Both the position numbers and the translations under genes were made by a program. This document shows, piece after piece, positions 18,335 through 26,842 of a DNA stretch of 64,000 nucleotides. Every line of letters starts with the position of its first letter. Position 1 is the first letter of the stretch. The stretch covers positions 124,001 to 188,000 of the forward strand of contig JAFTXG010000031.1 in NCBI GenBank assembly GCA_017461725.1, given 5' to 3'. This stretch comes from Lachnospiraceae bacterium (lineage in GTDB: Bacteria; Bacillota; Clostridia; Lachnospirales; Lachnospiraceae). The notes beneath the pieces were generated by a model, which was given only the letters and a program-made list of their open reading frames with translations, had not been told where the DNA came from and searched no databases.

Positions 18335-19279
18335 TTAAAGTGTATCATCAGTGCGAGGCTTAGACTGCTGTACCCGATGTAACTCCATCTCGAAATCCTG
18401 ACGGTTTTTCTGATAGATCGTCTGAAGGATCAAACCGGAAAACAGCGACTGAACGGCGGCCAGCATCACAAAACAACAAACAATCAGAGTCGGGAAATTG
18501 GGGACAAGACCGGTCTCTATGTAAGTCTTTACCAGTGGAATGAAAAAGGCGATAGAGACAATGGCAAGCAATAATGCTACACTGCCAAAGAAATACAGCG
18601 GACGGTAAGTCTGGAATAGACGCAGGATAGTCTTTAACACTTTAATTCCGTCAGAGTAAGTATTTAACTTAGAAGTACTTCCGTCAGGGCGATCTTTATA
18701 ATCAATGACCACATTCTCCATAAACATATTTTTGTCCACGGCATGGATACTCATCTCAGTCTCAATTTCAAAGCCCTTTGATAAAACAGGGAAGGTTTTG
18801 ACGAAACGGTAGCTGAAGGCGCGATAACCGGTCATAATATCCTTTATGTCGTTGTGGAAAAGAAGATTAATGCTTTTTCTGACAAGGGAATTTCCTAAAT
18901 TGTGAAATGGACGCTTGTTTTCAGAGAAGTAAGTGGAAGATAGGCGGTCGCCAATAACCATATCTACTTTTTTCGTGAGGACCCTGTCGACCATTTCCCG
19001 AGCACTCGATGCGGGATATGTGGCATCTCCATCGACCATGAGATAGCACTCGGCATCAATTTCAGAAAACATACGGCGTATTACATTTCCTTTTCCCTGC
19101 TGATATTCGTAACGAACCACAGCACCGGCTTTTCGGGCAAGCTCGTCTGTGCCGTCGGTGGAATTGTTGTCGTAAACGTAAATCGTAGCTTCGGGAAGTA
19201 CAGCTTTGAAGTCAGTCACTACCTTTTCAACCGTTACGGCTTCATTGTAACAAGGGACTAATACAGCAATTTTATCCAT
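18335..19279 (-). CDS. GT2 polyprenyl-phosphate glycosyltransferase
   Basis: Glycosyltransferase of 314 residues. The N-terminal GT-A domain has VPCYNEA, YDNNSTDGT, and the DxD motif in MVDGDATYP (D83, D85). Two hydrophobic helices follow residue 220, as in dolichol-phosphate mannose synthase and GtrB-like enzymes. It should transfer a sugar from a nucleotide donor to undecaprenyl phosphate on the cytoplasmic face. The partner GT-C gene follows in the same direction. Both are AT-richer than the flanking genes. No flippase gene is adjacent, although small GtrA-like proteins often complete such sets. Confidence 0.85.
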   Translation of the reverse strand: MDKIAVLVPCYNEAVTVEKVVTDFKAVLPEATIYVYDNNSTDGTDELARKAGAVVRYEYQQGKGNVIRRMFSEIDAECYLMVDGDATYPASSAREMVDRVLTKKVDMVIGDRLSSTYFSENKRPFHNLGNSLVRKSINLLFHNDIKDIMTGYRAFSYRFVKTFPVLSKGFEIETEMSIHAVDKNMFMENVVIDYKDRPDGSTSKLNTYSDGIKVLKTILRLFQTYRPLYFFGSVALLLAIVSIAFFIPLVKTYIETGLVPNFPTLIVCCFVMLAAVQSLFSGLILQTIYQKNRQDFEMELHRVQQSKPRTDDTL

Positions 19280-19350
19280 AGTAAACTCCCAGAATAAATA
19301 ATTAATCTATTTATCATAGATTACCATATTTGTAAATGATAAGCAAGAGA

Positions 19351-19378
19351 AAAAGCCTCCGTTGAGTGAGCGGACTTT
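19351..19378 (-). terminator. Probable cca terminator
   Basis: Read on the minus strand after the cca stop, AAAG-TCCG pairs with CGGA-GG-CTTT (two bulged bases) and is followed by CTTTTTCTCTT. The stem is short and imperfect, so support is moderate. Confidence 0.45.
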
Positions 19379-19523
19379 GAACGTTTTTGCTGGACTGTCC
19401 GGGTAAGAAAACTAGCTGCACAAAGAATGTCCAGACGGCTAAACCGCCCGGCAACTTTCATGGAAGGGCTGAGCAGTTTATTCATATGAAATGTGGGAGA
19501 ACTCTAGCGCATCAAATAAAGCA

Positions 19524-21002
19524 TCAAGCTTCTGAGGAGAGCTTTGCAATCATCGCCTTCGCAATCTCAGACAGGGTCTCCCGGCGATTCATTTCCGGAT
19601 CATCCAGCACCAGATCCAGACAATGATTCAGTATCAGTCCGATCTCCTTGCCGGGTTTTAAGCCCAGATCCATCAGATCCTTGCCGTTGATGGCCAGTTC
19701 CTTTAAAGAAAGACAGTCGTCGTCGGCGATGATTTCTCCATAAGCCCGCTCGATCAGCTCAATGGCGGGAACAATCAGCGATCTGGCATACTCGCTCTTG
19801 GCCATATTGTCCGCATAGTTCACCTGGATCAGGGCGGGGAACAGGTCACGGCCGATTTTGTTGGCAATGCGGCGCACGGCCCTTTTGCGAACCACCGGCG
19901 GATCCACGGAGGTGTCCAGGCAGTCGCGGAAGCTGTCGTGCCAGCGGATCAGTGCAGTCACAGCGTCGACGGTGTGGTTGTCAAATTTCAGTCCCCGCAG
20001 AATGTCATGAGCCATGTCCGCGCCGATGAAGGCGTGATTGGTAAAGTGTGTGCATCCGTCGGGATCCGTCCGAAGGGTGGCCGGTTTTCCGATGTCGTGG
20101 AGAAGCATGGTCAGACGCAGGACCGGATCCGGGTCGATGGCCAGCAGTGACTGGATCGTGTGCTCGCCGACGGTCATGGAATGGAACGGATTGCGCTGAG
20201 GCGTGTTCATCAGCCGATCAAACTCCGGCAGGACCACAGCGGTGATGCCGGTCTCATAGGCAATGCGGATGTAGTCCGGGTGGGGGGAGGTCAGAAGCTT
20301 GATCAGCTCCACCTGAATGCGCTCCTTACTGATCAGACGAAGATTACCCGCCAGCTTACGGATGGCGGCCTTTGTGTTCTCCTCGATGGTGAAGCCCAGC
20401 TGAGCCGCGAAGCGGACCGCCCGCATCATGCGCAGGGCATCCTCACGGAAACGCTCCTCCGGGTCGCCGACACAGCGGATGATTTTGTTTTCCAGGTCTC
20501 CCATACCGTCGAAGCAGTCCACGATGCCGCGGGCAGAGGAGATTGCGGCTGAGGTAGCGGGGTCAATGGTCTCTGCGCCAGAGACAGCGTCAACATGAGA
20601 GGAAGGGGGACACTGATTGGCCGCATTATCCTTGTCGGGGCGGAATGCCATGGCGTTGATGGTGAAATCACGGCGCTTTAAGTCCTCGATCAGACTGGGG
20701 GTGAAGGTGACGCTGGAGGGGTGACGGCCGTCCTGATAGTCGCCGTCCACCCGGTAGGTGGTGACCTCGTAGCCTTCCCTGCCCATCATGACGGTGACCG
20801 TGCCGTGCTCAATGCCGGTGTCGATGGTGCGCCGGAAGATGGCCTTCACCTGCTCCGGCAGTGCGGACGTGGTGATGTCCCAGTCGCCGGGGATGCGTCC
20901 CAGCAGAGTGTCGCGGACACAGCCGCCCACGGCGTAGGCCTCGAAGCCGTATTCTTCTAATTTATGAATAATAAACGCTACCTGTTCGGGAATCTGAATC
21001 AT
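19524..21002 (-). CDS. cca: CCA-adding tRNA nucleotidyltransferase with HD domain
   Basis: Template-independent RNA polymerase of 492 residues that builds or repairs the 3' CCA of tRNA. The class II head has AVGGCVRDTLLG (GG-x-x-RD) and GDWDITTSA (D40, D42). The RRDFTINAMAF motif follows, then PEERFREDALRMMRAVRFA. A C-terminal HD domain contains LLHDIGKPATL, suggesting added phosphohydrolase activity. Between INAMAF and GIVDCFDG there is an insertion of about 35 residues (about 123-158), rich in Ala, Ser and Asp, not seen in the usual INAMAY-DPF-GG arrangement. The ATG at 21002 follows GGAGG; an upstream in-frame ATG at 21047 is less likely. Confidence 0.93.
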   Translation of the reverse strand: MIQIPEQVAFIIHKLEEYGFEAYAVGGCVRDTLLGRIPGDWDITTSALPEQVKAIFRRTIDTGIEHGTVTVMMGREGYEVTTYRVDGDYQDGRHPSSVTFTPSLIEDLKRRDFTINAMAFRPDKDNAANQCPPSSHVDAVSGAETIDPATSAAISSARGIVDCFDGMGDLENKIIRCVGDPEERFREDALRMMRAVRFAAQLGFTIEENTKAAIRKLAGNLRLISKERIQVELIKLLTSPHPDYIRIAYETGITAVVLPEFDRLMNTPQRNPFHSMTVGEHTIQSLLAIDPDPVLRLTMLLHDIGKPATLRTDPDGCTHFTNHAFIGADMAHDILRGLKFDNHTVDAVTALIRWHDSFRDCLDTSVDPPVVRKRAVRRIANKIGRDLFPALIQVNYADNMAKSEYARSLIVPAIELIERAYGEIIADDDCLSLKELAINGKDLMDLGLKPGKEIGLILNHCLDLVLDDPEMNRRETLSEIAKAMIAKLSSEA

Positions 21003-21259
21003 AAATCCTCCATAAAACCGTATACGGCTCCAAAATCGGAGTCGCATTTACGAAAACAACGCAAAAGTGTTCTACATACAAATATACCCCAAAAGAGAAA
21101 ATTTCGCTACTGTTTCTTGTCGAATATTTTTTCTCCGGCAATCATAGTATGTTACAGTTCCGCAAACGCAGAAGATGAGACGAATGATGGGATGACCAAG
21201 GCGGGAGCAGCAACATTGAACAGGGGCAGTGCCGGAAACTGCCCGGCAGGGAGGGAGAA

Positions 21260-22225
21260 ATGAGCGAACGTGGAATGGCAGTACTGGATCAATATAATTT
21301 TGAAGTGTTTCGGATCAGTCGGGTCAGAGGAGCGATGCTGGTGGATACCAGTGAGGGACTGAAGCTGATGGCGGAATGCAGCAGAACGGAGAATCGGATC
21401 GGAATAGAGCAGCAGGTGCTGTCCGAGCTTCGGAAAGCGGGCTTTCCGGCAGAACAGTATGTGGCAAACAGAGAGGGCGGGTGGCTTTCTAAGGATGAAT
21501 ACCAGAAACCCCATGTGCTGAAGGACTGGTTCGAGGGTCGGGAGTGCAGTGCCAGAGATGAGCGGGATTGTCTGGAGGCGGTGGTCATTCTGGCAAAACT
21601 TCATCTGGCCTTGCAGCAGATCGGGGTGACCGTTGAACCGGTGTATAATCCGGGAGAGGTTTGGCACAAGCATAATAGGGAAATGGGACGGGTAAGGAAA
21701 TTTTTACGAAATCGAAACGGTAAAACGCTGTTTGAGCGGAATGTGCTGGAAACTGTGAACGAATATTTGGCTCAGGGCCAGCGGGCTGCCGAGCTCTGGG
21801 AGCGAAGTGAAGCGAAACCGACAGGTCAGCTCTGCCATGGAAATTACACTTATCATCATGTGTTACTGGGGACGGCCGACTTCGCAGTCACCGGCTTTTC
21901 CTCACTGCACACCGGCTATCGGGCTGAAGATCTATACTATTTTATGAGGAAGGTTCTGGAGAAAAATCATTGGAGTCTCAGACTGGGCGCAAAGATGCTG
22001 GAGACTTATAACCGGATCTTTCCAATGGGGCAGGGAGACTGGAATCTGCTGTATTTATTGTTTTTATATCCGGAAAAATACTGGAAACAGTTGAATTATT
22101 ACTATAATACGAGAAAAAACTGGATTTCTGATCGGAATCGTGATAAAATCGACATGTTAGAGCAGCAGAAGGGTGGGAGAGATTCTTTTCTGGACTTTCT
22201 GTTGAAGCGCACCGAGTTTGCCTGA
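21260..22225 (+). CDS. CotS-family spore coat kinase homologue
   Basis: Protein of 321 residues of the aminoglycoside-phosphotransferase fold, resembling Bacillus CotS/YutH/CotI. An N-terminal lobe with VLDQYNFEV and EQQVLSELRKAGF is followed by LCHGNYTYHHVLL, matching the catalytic HGD-x-x-x-x-N loop, though Asp is Asn (HGN). A later FSSLHTGYRAEDLYYFMRK segment stands in for the D-x-D metal-binding motif. Loss of the catalytic Asp suggests a pseudokinase or altered chemistry. Genes of this kind mark spore-forming Firmicutes. AGGGAGGGAG precedes the ATG. It is divergent from cca and upstream of galM. Confidence 0.75.
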   Translation: MSERGMAVLDQYNFEVFRISRVRGAMLVDTSEGLKLMAECSRTENRIGIEQQVLSELRKAGFPAEQYVANREGGWLSKDEYQKPHVLKDWFEGRECSARDERDCLEAVVILAKLHLALQQIGVTVEPVYNPGEVWHKHNREMGRVRKFLRNRNGKTLFERNVLETVNEYLAQGQRAAELWERSEAKPTGQLCHGNYTYHHVLLGTADFAVTGFSSLHTGYRAEDLYYFMRKVLEKNHWSLRLGAKMLETYNRIFPMGQGDWNLLYLLFLYPEKYWKQLNYYYNTRKNWISDRNRDKIDMLEQQKGGRDSFLDFLLKRTEFA

Positions 22226-22313
22226 GATGACCCTGCCGTGAGTATGATATGCGGCAGCGTCTTGACTGTCTATGGTCAATAGGGAAACAAATGGGCTAAA
22301 GAGGAGAGATGGT

Positions 22314-23414
22314 ATGATAGAGCAGAGTGTTTTTGGCAGCATAAAGAACGGGACAGAGGTAAAGAGCTATACCCTGACGAACAAGAGCGGAATGAAGGTT
22401 AAACTTCTGGATCTGGGGGCCACGATTGCAGAGATTTGGACTCCTGACCGTTATGGTAAGTTTGGCGATGTGGTGTTGGGATATGCGACACCTGCAGAGT
22501 ATGAAAATAACAGTGGCTATATTGGTGCGGTGGTAGGCCGCGTGGCGAATCGGATCGGCGGTGCTGAGTTTATGCTCAGCGGCAGAAAATACCTGCTGGA
22601 TGCCAACGACGGAAAAAACACCCTCCATGGCGGGTTTGACTCCTATTCCACCCGGGTGTGGGATGCCACGACAGAGGAGATGCGCAACCGTGTCACCTTT
22701 AAGCTGTTCAGTCCCGACGGAGATCAGGGCTATCCCGGAAACCTTTGGATCAAGGTGACCTATACCTTAACCGATGAGGGTGAGCTGAAGATCCGTTACC
22801 GCGCCCGTACGGACCAGATGACGATTCTTAATCTGACCAACCACGCTTATTTTAATCTCAGCGGAAAGCTGGGCGCAGCGGATGTGCTGGATCACAAGGT
22901 ATGGATTAATTCGGATCAGATGACACCTGTGGCCGATTCGGCCAGCATTCCCACAGGAGAGTATCGGGATGTGGCGGGAACTCCCATGGATTTTACTGCG
23001 CCGAAGCTTCTGGGGCAGGATATCGATGCGGATTATGACCAGTTAAACTACGGCGGCGGCTATGACCACAACTGGATGTTAAAGCGGGGAGATGCCCAGA
23101 TCATCATGTATCATCCAGAGACCGGTCGCCGGATGACCGTGGTTACGGATCAGCCCGGCGTACAGATGTATTCCGGAAACTTCCTGCGCGGTCTGGTAGA
23201 GACCACCGTGGATGGTAAGGCCGTGACGGTTCCCGGACATGACCTGATGGGGCAGGAGATACAGTATCGCAGCGGAGTCTGCTTTGAAACTCAGGTACCG
23301 CCGGATGCGGTGCATCACGATAATTTCCCGAATTGCATCCTGATGCCGGAGATGGAGTACGAGAGCGAGACTGTGTACCGGTTTGATGTGGCTGAGGAAG
23401 GATTTTGGGAGTGA
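22314..23414 (+). CDS. galM: Aldose 1-epimerase (mutarotase)
   Basis: Cytoplasmic mutarotase of 366 residues that interconverts alpha- and beta-D-galactose or glucose. Family motifs are GATIAEIW, GAVVGRVANRI, LHGGFD, LTNHAYFNLSG (catalytic His) and MPEMEYES near the C-terminus (catalytic Glu). The ATG at 22314 follows AAGAGGAGAG. It would serve galactose released by the GH36 and GH2 enzymes in the window, although the Leloir genes galK, galT and galE are not adjacent. A hairpin terminator follows. Confidence 0.93.
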   Translation: MIEQSVFGSIKNGTEVKSYTLTNKSGMKVKLLDLGATIAEIWTPDRYGKFGDVVLGYATPAEYENNSGYIGAVVGRVANRIGGAEFMLSGRKYLLDANDGKNTLHGGFDSYSTRVWDATTEEMRNRVTFKLFSPDGDQGYPGNLWIKVTYTLTDEGELKIRYRARTDQMTILNLTNHAYFNLSGKLGAADVLDHKVWINSDQMTPVADSASIPTGEYRDVAGTPMDFTAPKLLGQDIDADYDQLNYGGGYDHNWMLKRGDAQIIMYHPETGRRMTVVTDQPGVQMYSGNFLRGLVETTVDGKAVTVPGHDLMGQEIQYRSGVCFETQVPPDAVHHDNFPNCILMPEMEYESETVYRFDVAEEGFWE

Positions 23415-23425
23415 CGAAATATTAT

Positions 23426-23457
23426 GGGGGACACCGCACGATGTGTGGAGGTCCCCC
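23426..23457 (+). terminator. galM terminator
   Basis: Stem GGGGGAC/GTCCCCC with extra pairing CGCAC/GTGTG inside, followed by GTTTTTC. It sits in the 49 bases between convergent galM and the rubrerythrin gene. Confidence 0.8.
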
Positions 23458-23463
23458 GTTTTT

Positions 23464-24003
23464 CTAATAATTCTCTGCCTTCACCTCAAAATAACTCTTT
23501 TTATGCTCACATACCGGACAAACCTCCGGAGCCTTCTTGCCGATCACGATGTGGCCGCAGTTTCGGCAGATCCACATGGTGTCCTCATCCTTTGAGAAGA
23601 CCAGTCCGTCTTTCACGTTTTCCAAAAGCTTCAGATATCGTTTTTCGTGTTCTTTTTCGATGGCTCCCACCGCTTCAAACAGGTAGGCGATGCGGTCGAA
23701 GCCTTCCTCCTTGGCCTCTCTGGCAAATTCCGCGTACATATCGGTCCACTCGTAGTGCTCTCCGGCGGCAGCGTCCTTCAGATTGTCCGCAGTATCCAAC
23801 ATCGTTCCGCCCTTCAGCAGCTTGTACCAGATTTTTGCATGTGCCCGCTCGTTGGCAGCGGTTTCGGCGAAGAGGCCGCCGATCTGCTCATAGCCGTCCT
23901 GGGCTGCCTTTGCGGCGTAGAAGCCGTATTTGACTGCAGCCTGGGATTCTCCCGCAAAGGCAGCCAGTAAGTTCTTTTCTGTTTTTGTTCCCTTTAATTC
24001 CAT
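23464..24003 (-). CDS. rbr: Rubrerythrin
   Basis: Non-haem iron peroxidase of 179 residues that reduces hydrogen peroxide in anaerobes. The N-terminal four-helix ferritin-like domain has AGESQAAVKYGFYA, ETAANERAHAKIW and EAVGAIEKEHEKRY, giving the Glu/His ligands of the diiron site. The C-terminal rubredoxin-like domain has two C-x-x-C pairs (ICRNCGH and VCPVCEH). AAAGGAG precedes the ATG. It is monocistronic. This gene supports a strict anaerobe. Confidence 0.95.
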   Translation of the reverse strand: MELKGTKTEKNLLAAFAGESQAAVKYGFYAAKAAQDGYEQIGGLFAETAANERAHAKIWYKLLKGGTMLDTADNLKDAAAGEHYEWTDMYAEFAREAKEEGFDRIAYLFEAVGAIEKEHEKRYLKLLENVKDGLVFSKDEDTMWICRNCGHIVIGKKAPEVCPVCEHKKSYFEVKAENY

Positions 24004-24060
24004 GGTGACTCCTTTCTTTCACACGTTGCACCTCTGTCGAGGCGTTGTCGCTAAAATCAA

Positions 24061-24091
24061 AGTGCGCAGGAGCCTGATGCCCTTGCGCACT
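24061..24091 (-). terminator. Terminator of the pncB-plsC operon
   Basis: AGTGCGCA and TGCGCACT form an 8-bp stem. On the minus strand it is followed by TTTGATTTT, 60 bases past the plsC stop. Confidence 0.65.
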
Positions 24092-24153
24092 CACAATTTC
24101 ATCATATGAAGATTATTCCATGGAAAAATGGAAAATATACAGCGAAATAAAAA

Positions 24154-24921
24154 TTACTCTGCCTTCACCACTTCGCCGAACTCCACCATATGCCCGGGAC
24201 CTCCGTCCAGCATCGCACCCACCACGTCGCGCACGTGCGCGCCCAGATTTTTCTGCTGGTCGCGGGACAGGGCCTTTACATCGATAGGCTTGCCGAAGGT
24301 GACGGTAATGTCAGCGGGGCCGAACCAGGGCTTGTGGTTTTCAAACAGGTCCGCCGAGCCGGTGATCGCCACGGGGATGATCGGGCAGCCGGACTTGGTG
24401 GCCAGCTTCATGGAACCCTCCTTGAAGGGGAGCATTTCGTCGGTGTGGCTTCTGGTGCCCTCGGGCATGATGCAGATGGAGACACCTTTTTTCAGGTACT
24501 CAATGCCGGTGAGGATCATCTTCAGGCCCTCGCGCATATCGGAGCGGTCAAAGTAGAGACAGTAAAGATTGTCCATCCAGTATTTGACGAAGGGAATCTT
24601 CTTCACCTCGATCTTGGATACGACACCGCACAGCCCCTTGAACAGGGGGTAGAGCACGATGCAGTCCAGCATACTGCGGTGGTTTGCCATGTAGACCACG
24701 GGCTGATTATCCGGGATGTTTTCCCGGCCGTAAACGGTGATATGAGCGCCGATAATCCACAGCAGTGGTCGGAATACAATGTTCTGGATCAGCCAGAGGC
24801 TGGAAGTATCCTTGGCATCGGGGTGGGACTTGCCGATGATCCACTCGATGCACCAGACGGGAATCAGCAGGATCAGGACAATAATAAAATAGGTTAAACC
24901 GATCAGGGTACGAAAAACCAT
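24154..24921 (-). CDS. plsC: 1-acyl-sn-glycerol-3-phosphate acyltransferase
   Basis: Membrane-associated acyltransferase of 255 residues that makes phosphatidic acid from lysophosphatidic acid. One or two hydrophobic N-terminal segments anchor it. The catalytic NHRSMLD block (H81 and D86, form NH-x4-D) and the MPEGTRSH block (EGTR) are present, followed by IPVAITG. AAAGGAG precedes the ATG. It starts 18 bases after pncB, so the two are co-transcribed, perhaps only for convenience. Confidence 0.92.
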   Translation of the reverse strand: MVFRTLIGLTYFIIVLILLIPVWCIEWIIGKSHPDAKDTSSLWLIQNIVFRPLLWIIGAHITVYGRENIPDNQPVVYMANHRSMLDCIVLYPLFKGLCGVVSKIEVKKIPFVKYWMDNLYCLYFDRSDMREGLKMILTGIEYLKKGVSICIMPEGTRSHTDEMLPFKEGSMKLATKSGCPIIPVAITGSADLFENHKPWFGPADITVTFGKPIDVKALSRDQQKNLGAHVRDVVGAMLDGGPGHMVEFGEVVKAE

Positions 24922-24939
24922 GTAAATTCTCCTTTAACA

Positions 24940-26409
24940 TCAATCGTTTTGGCGGGATTTCTCCTCGCTGATCCGGTCGATCAGCTCGTGCTTCATATCC
25001 CACAGCTTCTGAGAGAGGTCAATGTAGGTGTGGTGAGGGTTCACCAGACGGCGGGTCTCATCCCACAGGGTATTCTGCTCCGCGATACAGGTCTCGCGGA
25101 TGTCCATGACACTGGGGGAGGTGTATACACACTGGCCGTCCTTGAAGATGGGAACCAGAAGCTCGCGGACAGTGTAGGTACCGCCCTTTAAGCGGGTCTT
25201 TTTCCAGGTGCTCACCGGATCGAACATGAGCAGCGGCTCTTCGGGATTGATCGTCTCGTCCGCCAGAGAGATAATGTCGCCGATGATCTTTTTGTGGACC
25301 TTGGAGTAAATGCGGAAGACGGTCTTGTTTCCGGGGTTGGTCACCTTAGCTACGTTCTCGGACAGCTTGATCTTAGGAATCCAGTTGCCGTCCTCGCCCT
25401 TCACTGCGGCCAGCTTGTAAACGCCGCCGAACGCGGACCAGTTGCTGGAGGTGATCATGTTGGTGCCGACACCCCAGGAATTGATGGTCGCACCCTGGTT
25501 TTTCAAGCTGTCGATCAGGTACTCGTCCAGATCGCTGGAGGCAGAGATGGTGGCGTTGGAGAATCCGGCTGCGTCCAGCATTTTTTTCGCCTCCTTGGAC
25601 AGGTAAGCCAGGTCACCGCTGTCCAGACGGATACCGTAGTTGGTCAGAGGAATGCCCGCCTTGCGCATCTCCTTGAACACGCGGATCGCGTTGGGAACGC
25701 CGGATTTTAAGGTGTCGTAGGTGTCCACCAGCAGGATGCAGGAGGTGGGGTAGAGCTTCGCGTAGGTGCGGAATGCGGTCAGCTCGTCCGGGAAGCTCAT
25801 GATCCATGCGTGGGCGTGGGTGCCCTTGATGGGAACATTGAACATCTGGCCGGCCAGCACGTTGGAGGTGCCGATGCAGCCTGCGATCATAGCGGCGCGT
25901 GCACCGTAGATACCGGCGTCGGGGCCCTGAGCGCGGCGCAGACCGAACTCCATGATACCGTCGCCGCGGGCTGCGTGTACTACGCGGGCCGCCTTGGTGG
26001 CGATCAGGCTCTGGTGGTTGATGATATTCAGAATGGTGGTTTCCACCAGCTGTGCCTCGATGGCGGGGGCGATGACCTTTAACAGCGGCTCGTGGGGGAA
26101 CACAACGGTGCCCTCGGGGATGCCGTAGATATCTCCGGTAAATTTGAACGTGCTCAAATACTCCAGGAAATCCTCCCCGAACAGCTTTCTGCTGCGCAGG
26201 TACTCGATGTCTTCCTTGGAGAAGTGCAGATTTTTGATGTACTCAATGACCTGCTCCAGGCCGGCAGTGACTGCGTAGCCGCCGTTGCAGGGATTGGTGC
26301 GGAAAAACATATCAAAAATAACCGTGTCGTTTTTGTTCTCTCTGAAATAGCCCTGCATCATGGTCAGCTGATACAGGTCAGTCATCATTGTCAGGTTTCT
26401 TGCTTCCAT
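24940..26409 (-). CDS. pncB: Nicotinate phosphoribosyltransferase
   Basis: Enzyme of 489 residues that converts nicotinate and PRPP to nicotinate mononucleotide, the first step of the Preiss-Handler NAD salvage route. Motifs are TDLYQLTMMQGYF at the N-terminus, MEFGLRRAQGPDAG, KGTHAHAWIMSF with the phosphorylatable His, and GIRLDSGDLAYLS with the PRPP-binding Asp. Length and order match bacterial NAPRTase. AAAGGAGAG precedes the ATG, and a good promoter lies just upstream. It is first in an operon with plsC. Confidence 0.95.
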   Translation of the reverse strand: MEARNLTMMTDLYQLTMMQGYFRENKNDTVIFDMFFRTNPCNGGYAVTAGLEQVIEYIKNLHFSKEDIEYLRSRKLFGEDFLEYLSTFKFTGDIYGIPEGTVVFPHEPLLKVIAPAIEAQLVETTILNIINHQSLIATKAARVVHAARGDGIMEFGLRRAQGPDAGIYGARAAMIAGCIGTSNVLAGQMFNVPIKGTHAHAWIMSFPDELTAFRTYAKLYPTSCILLVDTYDTLKSGVPNAIRVFKEMRKAGIPLTNYGIRLDSGDLAYLSKEAKKMLDAAGFSNATISASSDLDEYLIDSLKNQGATINSWGVGTNMITSSNWSAFGGVYKLAAVKGEDGNWIPKIKLSENVAKVTNPGNKTVFRIYSKVHKKIIGDIISLADETINPEEPLLMFDPVSTWKKTRLKGGTYTVRELLVPIFKDGQCVYTSPSVMDIRETCIAEQNTLWDETRRLVNPHHTYIDLSQKLWDMKHELIDRISEEKSRQND

Positions 26410-26457
26410 AGCATGCTCTCCTTTGATAAAATAGGGGTGTCAAGACACCTTCGCTAT

Positions 26458-26486
26458 ATTATAACATTGTGGGGGGCGGAACGCAA
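26458..26486 (-). promoter_or_regulatory. Predicted promoter of pncB-plsC
   Basis: On the minus strand TTGCGT (26481-26486) and TATAAT (26458-26463) are separated by 17 bases, about 50 bases before the pncB start. Confidence 0.6.
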
Positions 26487-26568
26487 GAGAAATGCTTCAC
26501 AAAGGACGGAGAAGTTTTGTAAAGCGGAAGGGTTTTCCCTGAAACATCGGCGGAAAAGGAAATTCTGC

Positions 26569-26597
26569 TTGTGTTTAGGCGCGGGGATTGTTAATAT
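26569..26597 (+). promoter_or_regulatory. Predicted promoter of the DMT transporter gene
   Basis: TTGTGT at 26569-26574 and TAATAT at 26592-26597 with a 17-base spacer. It lies in a 430-base gap between divergent pncB and the DMT gene. The rest of the gap holds the 42-bp repeat tract and nothing else I recognise. Confidence 0.45.
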
Positions 26598-26698
26598 AGT
26601 ACATGGAACATTCGGGGAGAGACGAATGTGCGGGATACCGGTTTTTCCATGTTAGGGCGTGATATTCAGCAGAATATATCATATATAAACGGATGACA

Positions 26699-26815
26699 GG
26701 AACCGGGTGGAAGAAAGCGGACGGAAGAAACCGGACGAAAGGAACCGGGCGGAAGAAAGCGGACGGAGAAAAACGGACGAAAGGAACCGGGCGGCAGAAA
26801 CCGAACGAAAGAGAA
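26699..26815 (+). repeat. Tandem repeat, 42-bp unit, nearly three copies
   Basis: Unit begins GGAACCGGGYGGAAGAAAGC and runs to CGGACGAAA. Copies start at about 26699, 26741 and 26783; the third diverges after about 25 bases. Within each unit there are also shorter ACCGGGCGGAAG-like subrepeats. The tract is in frame with the following transporter gene (14 residues per unit, Lys/Gly/Arg/Thr-rich), so it is either a purine-rich leader or an unusual charged N-terminus. Confidence 0.8.
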
Positions 26816-26842
26816 AAGACAACAGAAGGAGAGACGGAAGAA

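Noticed and set aside
26699-26815. Short CRISPR array
   Set aside because: The units are contiguous without unique spacers, and no cas genes are present.
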